Shown: piece by piece, positions 18,013 to 27,083 of the stretch
How the letters are laid out: each line of letters opens with the position of its first letter
How positions within the stretch are numbered: position 1 is the stretch's first letter
Assembly (NCBI RefSeq): GCF_000485595.1
Contig: NW_014577312.1
Location: 39,538 to 66,620, forward strand
DNA from: Priapulus caudatus
Taxonomy: Eukaryota; Priapulida; Priapulimorpha; Priapulimorphida; Priapulidae
Direction: 5' to 3'
DNA: 27,083 nt
Program-made: the position numbers and the translations under genes
The notes under the pieces: model-generated
Database searches by the model: none
The model's input: only the letters and a program-made list of their open reading frames with translations
Told to the model about the DNA's origin: nothing

Positions 18013-18310
18013 TTTGTTTGCCCTCACCCGACCCAGGCTGAAAAGTTTGGGTAGGTAGGTCGGCTTTTTATTTTTTTGAAAGCGGGGCGTGTTTACAAAT
18101 TCAGCATGGTGTCTACATGCTCAGGTGTGCTTGTGTGGAGATACCTTTTATGTTGAATGTTTGTTTTGCTTGGTACATATAATGTATTGCCTACAGATTT
18201 ATATAATTTACAGTGATACAATTTGTTAAAAAAGAAAGAAAAAAAAGATCAATAACATTTTTTGAGTCGGGGCCCCTTTTTGGCGGGTCGGTCGGGTGAG
18301 GGCAAACAAA
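18013..18310. mobile_element. Inverted-repeat element in the intron between exons 7 and 8
   Basis: TTTGTTTGCCCTCACCCGACC at the left and its reverse complement, with one extra GGTC, at the right form about 21-25-bp inverted ends. The interior has GGGTAGGTAGGTCGG, an A/T-rich stretch and no coding frame. Flanks are A/T-rich and a target duplication cannot be resolved. Probably a miniature inverted-repeat transposon. Confidence 0.65.
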
Positions 18311-18311
18311 C

Positions 18312-19467
18312 AATATTTTTATTATGGCCCTGTACGTAGAGAGTGTCCAGTAGATAGAGTAGTGCCAGGAGGAGAGGATCTAGTGTGGGTGGTCGAACGA
18401 GCATGAGTCTATCTATACACACGCTATGCTGCTGACTATTCCATGCATGACTCGGACTACGTCTCCCGCACCACATTCGCGTTACATCGTCTGTTTGTTT
18501 GTAAAGCTGGTGCACATTGCTGTCTGGTTTACTGGTTGGCAGCGAGAGTTGTTTTTTTTCTCGTCTTAATTTTCGCCGTATTACTATTGCTCTATATAAT
18601 TTTGTCACTAATGCATGGTGTCCACCTGCATACGTTAAACTAATGGTGTAGTTTCAAAGTTCTACGTTTTAAGCTTGCTTTTTTCTCTTGTCGGTGTGAT
18701 TATTTTTCGAGTGTTTTTTCACACTATTTAGTAAGATTCCTTAGATTATCTGTACTCTTTCTGTGTGTCAGTACATGTTTTAGCTTGTTATGTGATCACT
18801 CGTTTATTCCTTCTTTCTTTTTTACACATTTCAGTGTGACACGGTAAGCTGCTTGCCTGTGCAGATGTTTGAGGCAAAAAACCGATGTGCTTGTGTAGCG
18901 GGGTTGCGGAATTGTTTGTTTTCAGAGCTTAATTGCTTCGATTTATTGTCTAGTTTGGAAAGGATGCACATGGAAAAGTCTTAGTACTGCTGATTTTAGC
19001 ACTACATAATTCTCATGACTGGTTAAACGGTGTATTCATATGGTGGTTGAGCAAAAAAGTGCCATGTAAATCCGAAAGAGTATAAAATTTGCAAATCGTT
19101 TCCTGAACAAACTAGATAAAACTTTAATTGCGCTTATTGTTTTTTTTATTGAAATTGTTTTTTTGGAGAGTAGGTGTTGAATTAATATTTTAAACCAATT
19201 TTACGATTATGCATTTTCTTCTAATTCCATAATTAAGTTCGTTTTTTGAGAGTTATACTGCATGAATGAATAGGTATTATTATAAATTTAAAAAAAACTA
19301 ATACACGAGGAAAACGATTTGCTCGTATAATTTATTTTTTGTTTATATTTTAATTGGAATTTGGAAGTTCTTCATTAATTTCATTGGGAGTTGTTGTGCT
19401 CTCATTCATCTAACTTTCATAGAGATATAATCTAACTATTAATATAATAATGCATGAGATATGATAT
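18312..19467 (+). other. Intron between exons 7 and 8, AT-rich, nothing recognised
   Basis: No exon, RNA gene or repeat with clear ends was identified. Open frames at 18249-18608 (minus) and 18443-18643 have no recognisable content. Confidence 0.5.
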
Positions 19468-19507
19468 CAGGAGTGTATCAAAACACTCGATGATTGATAC
19501 ACTCCTG
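19468..19507. mobile_element. Palindromic mini-element (CAGGAGT family), copy 11
   Basis: A 40-bp element with perfect 14-bp arms CAGGAGTGTATCAA and TTGATACACTCCTG around a 12-base loop. Perfect 7-bp direct repeats ATGATAT flank it at 19461-19467 and 19508-19514. Confidence 0.92.
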
Positions 19508-20230
19508 ATGATATGGTATGCATATAATATAATAGAGCATCTTCTAAAAGAATTGTTGCATGCATGCAAAATTCTCATTTAATCGTACTTCAAGAATTTG
19601 TTGGATAGCTAAAATCAACAGTACAAAATTATGAAGTTGCTAAAATGATTTTTCTAGCCATTGTGTGCTAGCGAAATCTGCGTTTTTTCCTACCAATGTT
19701 CTGCAGTTTACCGTTTGTTGGGTATCCTGAATGGGGGTGTGAGTTCAAATGTTGGTGTTGGTATGGCTAGGTACAAGTCCCGTTCTCCAGTGTATAATCT
19801 TATAGACGCACATGTCCGTGCTACCTTATGTGTGCTAAGTTAATGCGTGGCAATTCAATGTGGTGTGAATTTGGAATTGTGCAGAATGCATTGTGTTGTA
19901 ACGCTTGCTTTGTTGAGTCTCTGGGTAGATCTCTTGTCTCGATTTTCCAACCAAGGCTCGCTCTCCCTACTATTAATTAAATGTCCATGTACACGAATGA
20001 AAATGCTGTTTGCAATAACCAGAAATGATATCGTGTCATAGTCTAAACTCTAAACATGTAAAGAGTGTTAATGTGTATGCATTAATAATGAAATGCAGTT
20101 TTTGGCTTTCTCATATGTTTCACTGTGACCGTGTTGATCAATCCTAATTCAACGGATCATACTGACCTGTGATGTGTGATCGCTCTAATTTCCTTATGAA
20201 AACGCCATGTCTGGTCTACATTTCAAGGTC

Positions 20231-20258
<28 letters not shown>
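20231..20258 (+). repeat. (TA)n microsatellite
   Basis: Fourteen AT units immediately upstream of a CAGGGGG hairpin. Confidence 0.93.
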
Positions 20259-20261
<3 letters not shown>

Positions 20262-20263
20262 AT

Positions 20264-20305
20264 CAGGGGGTGAGTAATCTCAAAGTTAGAGATTAATGAC
20301 TCCTG
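20264..20305. mobile_element. Degenerate palindromic mini-element (CAGGGGG tip)
   Basis: CAGGGGGTGAGTAATCTC faces GAGATTAATGACTCCTG. The arms pair imperfectly and the tips resemble both the CAGGAGT family and the AATGAC subfamily. There is no flanking duplication. Confidence 0.55.
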
Positions 20306-21031
20306 CTAATGCCAAAATTGATTATCAAATTAAAATTTTTGTTAGCGTGCCATGAGGAAATCATTGGGAATTTGAAATTCATTTCTGGATTTTGTTTGAC
20401 AAAAGTCCATGTTCAGTGGTTACAAAGGTTGTTTGGGCTGGCATGTGCTTTTCGTGTTGCATGACGCATGCTGCATACAAACTGAGTTCATTCCTTGATA
20501 TTGCCAAGATGACCTGGCAAGGGGAGCCTTGCAAATCAACTACTCTGAAACAGGGAGAGACTTGCAAAGGAATCGATTCTAACAATGGAAGCGGTTTTGC
20601 ACAGGAAGTAGTTCTTAGATAGGGAAAGGTTTGTACAGGAACTAGATTTCCTAATAGGGGAATCCGCTATGGGGAGCAGAGAGAGAGTCGTGTTGGAAAA
20701 AGGTTTGGAGATTGTTTAGAATTTTTTTTCGAGCCGTTTCTGAAATGTGAAGAGGTTTGCACAAAAACCAGTTCTCGGGGAATAAGGCAAGTTGTAGTAT
20801 ATTGCCGAAAGAAGAGATTTGCTTAGGAATCTGTTCTGTAAAGAGGACAGTGTGTGTAGGTTAGATTCTGTGATAGAAAGAAATGTAGAAATATAGTAGA
20901 ATAGAAGGTTTTAACTAATTACAAGCAAGTTTGTTTATTATATTACCTGCAGGGATCTGTGATTAACATGATTAATCTGTTAATAATGTTCTTCCGATAC
21001 CCTATATATTCATTACCGTGTGAAATTCCAG

Positions 21032-21131
21032 GGAGTCTTAAGAGTGGAAGTTGTGGAAGCATCGGAGTTGAAGAAAATGGACGTAGGGCTTACTGGGAAG
21101 GGAAAGTCGGACCCATATGCTGTGGTTACTG
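21032..21131 (+). CDS. ESYT: Extended synaptotagmin, exon 8 (start of C2A domain)
   Basis: A 100-base exon between acceptor TGAAATTCCAG and donor G|GTAAGT (phase 1). It encodes residues 306-338: GVLRVEVVEASELKK, then MDVGLTGKGKSDPYAVVT. GVLRV is the typical first strand of E-Syt C2A, directly joining the SMP domain, and KSDPY carries a conserved calcium-binding Asp. C2 domains bind acidic phospholipids, in many family members when calcium rises. Confidence 0.95.
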
Positions 21132-21718
21132 GTAAGTTTACTAGGAGGTTTCTTTGACTGTAGTTAATCAATGTAGTGCTGTTTACTCATTCGAAGTGTT
21201 TTCTCGCTAAAATTCTGTGTAACTCGTGTCGTAGAGGCAAGCTGTAGTGTATCGAGGGGCGATTTAATTACTGTTACTTAAGCGAAAATTAAAGATTATA
21301 ATTGGTTCATAATTTGTTTCCCTTTACTCCCGTGATGCATAGGACCTTTGTACCGGCATTGCTTTGGTTTTTGTATCAGGCTCTGTCCAGCAAAGCTACT
21401 TACTGTTATATGCAGATGAAGTTGTTAGCCTCACACTGGCGAGAAAACCTCATTTTTACAGCACGTGCTGACTGAAGAAGATAAAGATTAAAATCCTTGC
21501 TGAAAGGCACAACATTCAACGGGGTGGGACTTGCCCTTTCCTGACCTTCAGCCATAAAAGTCAAGTGTGACATTCACTAGATGCCCAAAAATGTCTTCTA
21601 AATTAATTCATCGTGATTTTAGAGTTACTAATACTAAGTATGCCAATAATACTGGAGAGATATATTGCTGTTGTTTTGCTGGTCATGAAGATAATTTAAA
21701 TTGGCTTCTTGTTTACAG
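21132..21718 (+). other. Intron between exons 8 and 9, no feature seen
   Basis: 587 bases of AT-rich DNA without a recognised repeat or exon. The open frame 21567-21755 overlaps the next exon in another frame. Confidence 0.6.
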
Positions 21719-21789
21719 TTGGTGCTTGCTCATTCAAGACAGCTGTGAAGAATAATACTGTTGAGCCTGTGTGGAATGCCTTCTTCGAG
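21719..21789 (+). CDS. ESYT: Extended synaptotagmin, exon 9 (C2A domain)
   Basis: A 71-base exon after acceptor CTTGTTTACAG, donor GAG|GTATGT. With the base from exon 8 it encodes residues 339-362: VGACSFKTAVKNNTVEPVWN then AFFE. The pattern VG...F+T..........P.WN..FE is the conserved middle of a C2 domain. Short flanking introns (587 and 287 bases) fit a compact C2A exon cluster. Confidence 0.94.
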
Positions 21790-22076
21790 GTATGTTTATT
21801 TTGAGATTCGTGAAATATCATTGCATATGTTGCATTGCACCATAAATTACAATTTAACCACAAAAACAACACTTACTAGAATGATTAACTTGTCTACAAT
21901 ATTTATTTACAAGGTGCTGAAATCTATCAGAGAAATTCTCCAAAACGGGAAAAGGGAAAAATTCTGGAAAATCATTTTAGAATTCTAGAATTCTAAAGCC
22001 CTTTGTGTAAGGGTATGGGGTCTGTTATTTTGTGAGAGTAGAATGAGACACTGAGCTGCTGTTATGATGATTGCAG

Positions 22077-22165
22077 GCTGTTGTTGGGGAGTGCAAGGGC
22101 CAGGCAATGGAACTGGAGATCTTTGACCAGGATCCTGGTGTCATGGACGACGACTTCCTCGGAAG
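22077..22165 (+). CDS. ESYT: Extended synaptotagmin, exon 10 (C2A domain, calcium loop)
   Basis: An 89-base exon after acceptor ATGATTGCAG, donor AG|GTATCA (phase 2). It encodes residues 363-391: AVVGECKGQAMELEIFDQDP then GVMDDDFLG, plus part of Arg392. LxIxVxDxDxxxxDDFLGR is the classical C2 calcium-binding loop 3; the acidic residues (FDQDP, MDDDF) are present, so calcium binding is plausible. Confidence 0.95.
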
Positions 22166-22640
22166 GTATCACGTGCTAAAGAGAAAATTCGTAGAAATTA
22201 TCGGTTTAGACACCGATACTGTGACAAAACGTAACATCATAGTTTCTCATGAGGAAATAATATATATACATAATATAGTCTCTACCACGTTTCCTCAATA
22301 TCAAAGAATGGGACTTAAATACATTTAAATATTAATAAAACCCCAAAAAATAATAACCAAAAACCATTGACGGGATTGAACTTGAAATTTAGCAGTGTTT
22401 CCACACAAACATTCTACATCACTGCTGCGAAAAAAATGGCATCTGCTAATTAATGAGATATTGCAATATGAAGCAAGCAAATGCTTGTCATATCTTGGAT
22501 CGCTTGTTGATATGTGTAAAAACCTACTTGAGTGACACCAGAAACAATGAAATGGCAGCATTGGTCACTTGGAATATTGTGCATAGCAAAGATTTCAGCC
22601 TTCATAATTACCATTGAGAAATTTTCAAAATCTGACGCGT

Positions 22641-22674
<34 letters not shown>

Positions 22675-23139
22675 GTACTATGAATGCTGTTGTATGTTAC
22701 TGGTAGTTGAAATAGTTGCATGCTATTTCTAATTTCGATGGGCAACGAAATGAACCATCATAAGGCAAGTATACTCAACATACGTGCAGTAGAAACCTCG
22801 TCGATGGTGCAAGTTGCTGTGTCATATATCACCTGAATATAATTTTATAAACTCTTCTTTCCTATTGCTCTCTATTCGATAATCTGAGAATGATCATAGG
22901 TGTATGAATTGATCACAATCTTTTCTATGTTAGTGTTTAATTTCTGATTCTCTGCTCGTCCTTCTTAGTAAATAATAACTGTTTGTGTTCTACAAAGTAT
23001 ATGCTCCCACTCAAGATGAATTAACACAACAGCGTGGGTTCATTTTCCAGCCTGTGTTTAACGTTCGAAGAGCCTTCTTCTTTTTTCTCTCACTTCTGAG
23101 TGTCATCGCATGTGTGTATCTGTCTGTATTTATTTTCAG
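22166..23139 (+). other. Intron between exons 10 and 11
   Basis: AT-rich DNA with a CT microsatellite. A short hairpin (AGCAGTG...CACTGCT) at about 22391-22426 was inspected for tRNA features and did not fold as one. No exon was seen. Confidence 0.55.
22642..22672 (+). repeat. (CT)n microsatellite
   Basis: Fifteen consecutive CT units. Confidence 0.95.
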
Positions 23140-23188
23140 AGCAAACGTAGACATATTGTCAATAGCTAAGAAAGGTCGTGAGGACACA
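23140..23188 (+). CDS. ESYT: Extended synaptotagmin, exon 11 (C2A domain)
   Basis: A 49-base exon after acceptor TTATTTTCAG, donor ACA|GTAAGT. It completes Arg392 and encodes ANVDILSIAKKGREDT (residues 393-408), the C2A strand and loop after the DDFLGR motif and before the WIVL strand of exon 12. Family sequence is weakly conserved here; the assignment rests on position, good splice sites and exact phase (2 in, 0 out). Confidence 0.85.
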
Positions 23189-24638
23189 GTAAGTTCCTAT
23201 CTCGGGATCACGGTGGTAGTGGTGATCACGGTGGTGATGGTGTTTGCTCACTCCTAGTAGTCTAGCTTTATTTGGAACGTTTCTTCTTGGTGAATGCCTT
23301 TCTTACTTTGTTGCTGTTGCATTATGTTTTGAATAATTTTGTTTATAGAATAATATAGGGTTGACAAGTTGGCTTACCTACACTGATACATTATCACAGT
23401 CACTTTGTGTTGGTGGTGGTGCTTATTGGTTTACGTTCAGTGGAGGATGTGCATGCTTCTGCTGTCTGGGAAGCATACACATGTGTCTGTTGACCGTGCT
23501 AAATGTGTTGGGATAGACGAGACACTTGCAATTACAGTCAAACCTGTGTTGTTGGCCACCTGTACAGAAAGGCTACATTTGGCATTGAGTGGCTGTTACA
23601 TGCAGGTTTGACTATATTTGCCTTGTTAACCAGCACATGAAATTGACCTACTCATATGACTACACCGATCAGTCAACCAGTGTGAACAGTTTGGTTGCTG
23701 TTTCTAATACTGTTCTCATTAATCTTTTATAGAGTCACAACAAACCTAATAAGGGTATATTTGGTTTGCGGTGATCTCGTTAAAGGATGCAAACTGAAAA
23801 CATGGATTTGTTTACCATAGCCATAAGTACACACATGGTAAAAAAAATTCTGCATTGCTTGTAAATAAATTAAACCGAATTTAATTGAAAGTAATTCTGA
23901 ACGTTGTTAGTTGGAATAATATCAGGAGTAAGATAATATAGTATATACTATAGGATATACCTATATTATCTTACTCCTGATAATATTGTAGTGCGGCAGG
24001 TGAGAATCATCTAGCTGGAAATATCTGCTGTGTGATTTTGCTTTGTAGGGCATTGTGTGGTGTCTGACTTGCTTGTTGGTTATACTGTAAGGGTAACATC
24101 AGTAGGTGGTTGGGTGTGTGGTACCTGTAGCTATAGGCATAGACTGGTTTTACTATGTAACGTAAACGCTTAGGTGTGCTTTAGATGTGTGTATTAATGT
24201 AGTACTGTTACTAGGCTTAATTAATTGTGAAGTAAATTTAGCAATCTCAGGTTTTAATTATTCGGAAAAGATGACTACGTCACGGATGCTTCGTGCATTA
24301 AACGTTTTTCGTACATTCGGTCAAAATTAATTGTTTTAATTAATTCATTGTTAATTAATTGTTTTAACGAGTTGGTGCTTTGCTCGGATCGTCACAACGT
24401 TTTAGTGTCGTGTGCATGCATACCCACGCGCGTACACGCCGCATTATATACATTCATATTCCTTAATCTTTATCTAAGCATGACTATGAATATCCACAGC
24501 GTATGCTTCTAACCGCTTAGCATTCGACACTCACTACGCACACGCACACACACCAGTGCTGAACGTGCCTCACATGCTGTGTGTTACTATCTGGTGCTGT
24601 TGGCAGTGTTCATAACGCGCTCACATCTGTGTTTGCAG
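23189..24638 (+). other. Intron between exons 11 and 12
   Basis: Contains a palindromic mini-element at 23923-23979 and AT-rich sequence. No coding exon was recognised, although short open frames such as 23405-23611 occur. Confidence 0.55.
23923..23979. mobile_element. Palindromic mini-element (CAGGAGT family), copy 12
   Basis: A 57-bp element with arms CAGGAGTAAGATAATATAG and its reverse complement, flanked by perfect 7-bp direct repeats ATAATAT (23916-23922 and 23980-23986). Its arms nearly match those of copies 4 and 6, so it belongs to the same subgroup, but the loop differs. Confidence 0.92.
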
Positions 24639-24728
24639 TGGATTGTGTTGGACGATATCAAGCACGGCAACGTCCACCTGAGAATGGACTGGCTGTCCCT
24701 CAGTGCTGACCTCAATGACCTTGAAACG
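24639..24728 (+). CDS. ESYT: Extended synaptotagmin, exon 12 (end of C2A domain)
   Basis: A 90-base phase-0 exon after acceptor CTGTGTTTGCAG, donor ACG|GTGAGA. It encodes residues 409-438: WIVLDDIKHGNVHLRMDWLS, then LSADLNDLET. The W-x-x-L....G.vHLR.eWL.L string is the diagnostic last strand of E-Syt C2A, where it bridges to C2B. Confidence 0.95.
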
Positions 24729-24789
24729 GTGAGAATGAGTTGAAGTGGTTTAAGATGTGTTTTGGGGATGCTACCCTTGCTGGCTGACC

Positions 24790-25093
24790 TCTTTACAGTT
24801 ACAGACGAATTTTGATGGAATTTTTTGGACGGGTTGGTCTAGCTTGGACCAAGAACCAATCGATTAGATTTTGGTGGTGAATTGTGATCCGGATCCAGAT
24901 GTGGATCCAGGATTTTTTTGTGGGGAATTAAGACTTCGGATGCATTCAAAATTCATTAAAAAAAATCCTGGATCTTTTTTCTTTTTTTCGAATTTCTGAA
25001 AATTTCATCAAACTATATTGGGTGTACCAGCAAGATGGTGGGACTGTTACGCTGTGGCGGAGGTTTACTATCTCCGATTACTCTTGTTTGTAG
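24790..25093 (+). repeat. Dispersed repeat filling the intron before exon 13
   Basis: The segment begins near GACGAATTTTGATGGAATTT, continues with GATTAGATTTTGGTGGTG and GGATCCGGATCC-like strings, and ends GGCGGAGG...ATCTCCGA. I recall a widespread invertebrate repeat with this order of strings, so the identification rests on memory, not a search. It occupies nearly the whole 365-base intron up to the splice acceptor. Confidence 0.5.
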
Positions 25094-25183
25094 ATTAAGG
25101 CAGAAAATAGCAAGCAGTACATCGAGACGAATCTGGCAACAGCTATGCTAATGGTGTTCCTTGACAGTGCAGGCTCCCTACCG
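25094..25183 (+). CDS. ESYT: Extended synaptotagmin, exon 13 (start of C2B domain, last exon seen)
   Basis: A 90-base phase-0 exon after acceptor CTTGTTTGTAG, donor CCG|GTAAGT. It encodes residues 439-468: IKAENSKQYIETNLATAMLM, then VFLDSAGSLP. The A.L.V.LDSA..LP pattern is the first strand of the E-Syt C2B domain. The protein must continue in exons beyond 27083 or unrecognised within the last 1.9 kb; the rest of C2B and any further C2 domains are missing here. Confidence 0.93.
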
Positions 25184-25226
25184 GTAAGTAACGCGACGCT
25201 CGGAAACATGAAGACATATAGCATAG

Positions 25227-25393
25227 TATGAATTCATATTTATCAAGAAATTAATTTGCTATCGCAAATTTGCGATCTCCCTTTGGGAAATCTTCATCAG
25301 GATGACACATCCCAATATTTCCCAAAGGGAGATCGAAAATTTTGATAGTAAGTTAATTTCTTGGATTTGACACAAGATAAATATGAATTCATA
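25227..25393. repeat. Foldback (large inverted repeat) element
   Basis: TATGAATTCATATTTATC, AAGAAATTAA and GATCTCCCTTTGGGAAAT on the left recur in inverted order and orientation on the right (ATTTCCCAAAGGGAGATC, TTAATTTCTT, GATAAATATGAATTCATA), with unequal spacers. The loop is about 25 bases. No coding capacity and no clear target duplication. Confidence 0.75.
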
Positions 25394-25599
25394 GTTTTCA
25401 ACGAATTCCAATGAACTTATTTCATTCATATAGTATACTAGTACTTTAGTATAATATAGTAGTATATTGTTAGTACTACTATTGTAGTGCATCGTAATAT
25501 ATGGTAATACCATCTTCAAAGGGAAGTATTACTTCCGACCATATCTAATCATCGATATGGTCACTGTCGTGCTTGTTCGTTGTGATTTGGCCGATGATT

Positions 25600-25820
25600 T
25601 TTAGCTCATCTGACATAGTCAGATGCAGCTTGTAGAATCGCATGATGGTCCCGTTGACCGTGCGTCCGGTCTACAGTTGGGCACAAATCTGATAACGCTC
25701 ACGGTACGGATTTCGAAAGTCGGGAGCGTGGGGGGTCAATCCGACAACGAGTTGGATGGTCGAAGCTGGGTCAAGGTCAAGAGTGGTGTAAGAAGGAGGG
25801 AAACTTCCTCCTTAACTTAA
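25600..25820 (+). repeat. Probable dispersed repeat with AGCTCATCTGAC hairpin head
   Basis: A hairpin AGCTCATCTGAC-ATA-GTCAGATGCAGCT is followed by GTAGAATCGCATGATGGTCC, GTCCGGTC and GGTCAAGGTCAAGAG-like strings. I recall repeats in several invertebrates with a similar order. This is from memory and uncertain; the open frame across it is not a recognised gene. Confidence 0.35.
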
Positions 25821-26449
25821 GGGATATGGGAGGAAATGCAGAAGTTGCGGCAAAATGTAAACGGCGTCGACCTAGGCTCGTGATAGTCGGGGTATGGCAT
25901 CATGGTAGGAAAAGCCATCACTGGTGCCGAATTGGAGGTCAGCGTCAAAAGTCAATGGGGCACAGCGCAGATTTTAGACATTTCTGAGGACAGATGGGTG
26001 TGACGGAAGCGCATTGAAACTTTTTTGTTCAGCGGTGAACCTAGATTTTTATGGCTTTATCTGAAAGCGACATGAAAGGGCTTTCACTGACGTGGCGCAA
26101 AGGTACAGTGTTGAATAACCTTTTGAACCCTTCAGAAGGCAGGGATTTCAAGCCTGGATTTGTTAACTGTTACTGTGTTAGAAAGAATCTGACGCTGGGT
26201 TTGCTAGTAGATCTAATACATGGCCTGGATTGTATGAGGCTCAATGTGCACAGTGAAATTCAAGACTAAATTTGCTTGAAGAAGGTTTATGCTCCTTAAA
26301 GCTCTGATATTTCGATGGCTTCTGTACTGTCAGTGTGGTAAATATGCCCGCCCAGTGATGTGTGGTGATAGATGGTGTAGTTTTTGCCTGCGTTAATCTA
26401 GTTAACAGTGGCAGCCTCTCTATTTCAGCCTGTAGGCTCTGGTAGGTAA

Positions 26450-26608
26450 ATGGCGAGTGTTACCTATCTGTTGCAAATAGAGTTACTATTACGTACGATG
26501 GAAGCTTCCGGCTACAACGTAACGCGCCAGCTTCTCGTGCAAATTTCCATAACGATCCTAAACGAACATTTCTTCGAGAAGGCTCCTGATGACATCCCAG
26601 TGTATTGA
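26450..26608 (+). CDS. Unassigned 52-codon open frame
   Basis: ATG to TGA encodes MASVTYLLQIELLLRTMEAS, continuing GYNVTRQLLVQISITILNEH and ending FFEKAPDDIPVY. The residue mix is protein-like and the start context (GGTAAATGGCG) is acceptable. An acceptor-like TATTTCAG ends at 26427, and GTAAAT overlaps the start. I do not recognise a family and it matches no expected part of C2B. It may be a chance frame, a small gene or a decayed exon. Confidence 0.25.
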   Translation: MASVTYLLQIELLLRTMEASGYNVTRQLLVQISITILNEHFFEKAPDDIPVY

Positions 26609-26999
26609 AATACAGGGCTATCCGTTTTGTTCGTACTTGTCCATTTCCACGAGGGACAAGTAGATCTGTCAGGTAGCTGTCTGCTGGACAGCAGTTTGTA
26701 TGAGCAATTTTTTCATAATTTTCCTACCATCGCTGGCGTCTGGGTGGGAAACCGATGTAACATAGTATAAACATGGGCTGCCGGGAGTGCCACCCGAATT
26801 AACTATACTATAGTATAGACATTTATGTGAAGTTATAATAAAGAACGTGGTACGCCTTGCTAGCTCCACGAACGCGTCTTGCTAGGTTAGAGGACAAGAC
26901 AATCGGGAAGCAATCAGAGTCTGTAGTAGACAATCAGTAGTCTGTACAGCCGGAAATCGAGTGTCGGCAGCCGTCGTCCCATCGAGAAGCAGGGAATTG

Positions 27000-27083
27000 C
27001 GAGGAAGGAGAGAGAAGCGAGGGAAGAGAGAGGGAGAGAGAGTAGGCGAGGAGAGCAAGAGAGTGCGAGGTAGAGAGAGCCCG
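27000..27083 (+). repeat. GA-rich low-complexity tract
   Basis: Almost continuous GAGAG/GAAGG purine sequence to the window edge. Confidence 0.85.

Larger units (their letters stand above)
19508..21031 (+). other. Remainder of the intron between exons 7 and 8
   Basis: A TA microsatellite and a degenerate hairpin occur near 20231-20305. Around 20500-20880, strings such as TTGCACAGGAA and TTGCAAAGGAA recur, suggesting a diverged tandem repeat. No coding exon was recognised. Confidence 0.5.
25821..27083 (+). other. Intronic or downstream sequence to the window edge
   Basis: No E-Syt exon could be recognised here, although C2B should continue to the right. It contains one small open frame (26450-26608), other short frames without recognisable content, and a GA-rich end. 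Confidence 0.5.

Noticed and set aside
22357-22434. Possible tRNA or tRNA-derived SINE on the minus strand (GTTCAATCC box)
   Set aside because: A B-box-like string is present, but no cloverleaf forms; the region folds instead as one simple hairpin (AGCAGTG with CACTGCT).
26051-26269. 72-codon frame as a possible E-Syt C2B exon
   Set aside because: It lacks C2 motifs (no SDPY-like or DDxxG string) and does not continue from the phase of exon 13 with a good acceptor.

Overview
The window looks like nuclear DNA from an invertebrate animal, in draft assembly. It has small phase-compatible exons separated by long AT-rich introns with GT/AG borders, TTAGGG-type repeats, many short DNA-transposon remnants, tetranucleotide microsatellites and one 10-base run of N at 15398-15407. 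The species cannot be named from the sequence alone.

One gene is well supported: an extended synaptotagmin (E-Syt) on the + strand. It starts at 4993 and runs off the right edge. Thirteen consecutive exons were read by eye; their lengths sum to 1404 nt, exactly 468 codons, and every junction is in phase. They encode, in order, an N-terminal hydrophobic hairpin (about residues 35-77, ER anchor), an SMP lipid-transfer domain (about residues 100-290), a complete C2A domain (about 306-435) and the first strand of C2B. Proteins of this family tether the endoplasmic reticulum to the plasma membrane and move lipids between them. C-terminal exons lie outside the window.

Layout: 1-4958 is upstream DNA without a supported gene, holding two inverted-repeat elements. 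4959-6026 has exons 1 and 2. A 6.3-kb intron (6027-12357) is packed with small palindromic hairpins, microsatellites and a hAT-like insertion. 12358-17521 has the SMP exons, of which exons 4-6 occur twice on either side of the N gap. 17522-21031 is a long intron with TTAGGG-like DNA and an inverted-repeat element. 21032-25183 has the C2A exons and the first C2B exon. 25184-27083 is intron with repeats.

The most unusual signal is a family of at least ten tiny palindromes beginning CAGGAGT or CAAGAGT. The two arms of each copy match each other almost perfectly, yet the arms differ from copy to copy. Six are flanked by perfect 7-bp direct repeats and two more by 6/7 repeats, fitting a near-palindromic target ATANTAT. 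The second notable signal is the duplicated SMP exon block, most simply two haplotypes joined at the gap, with one copy carrying a 238-bp transposon whose empty site survives in the other.
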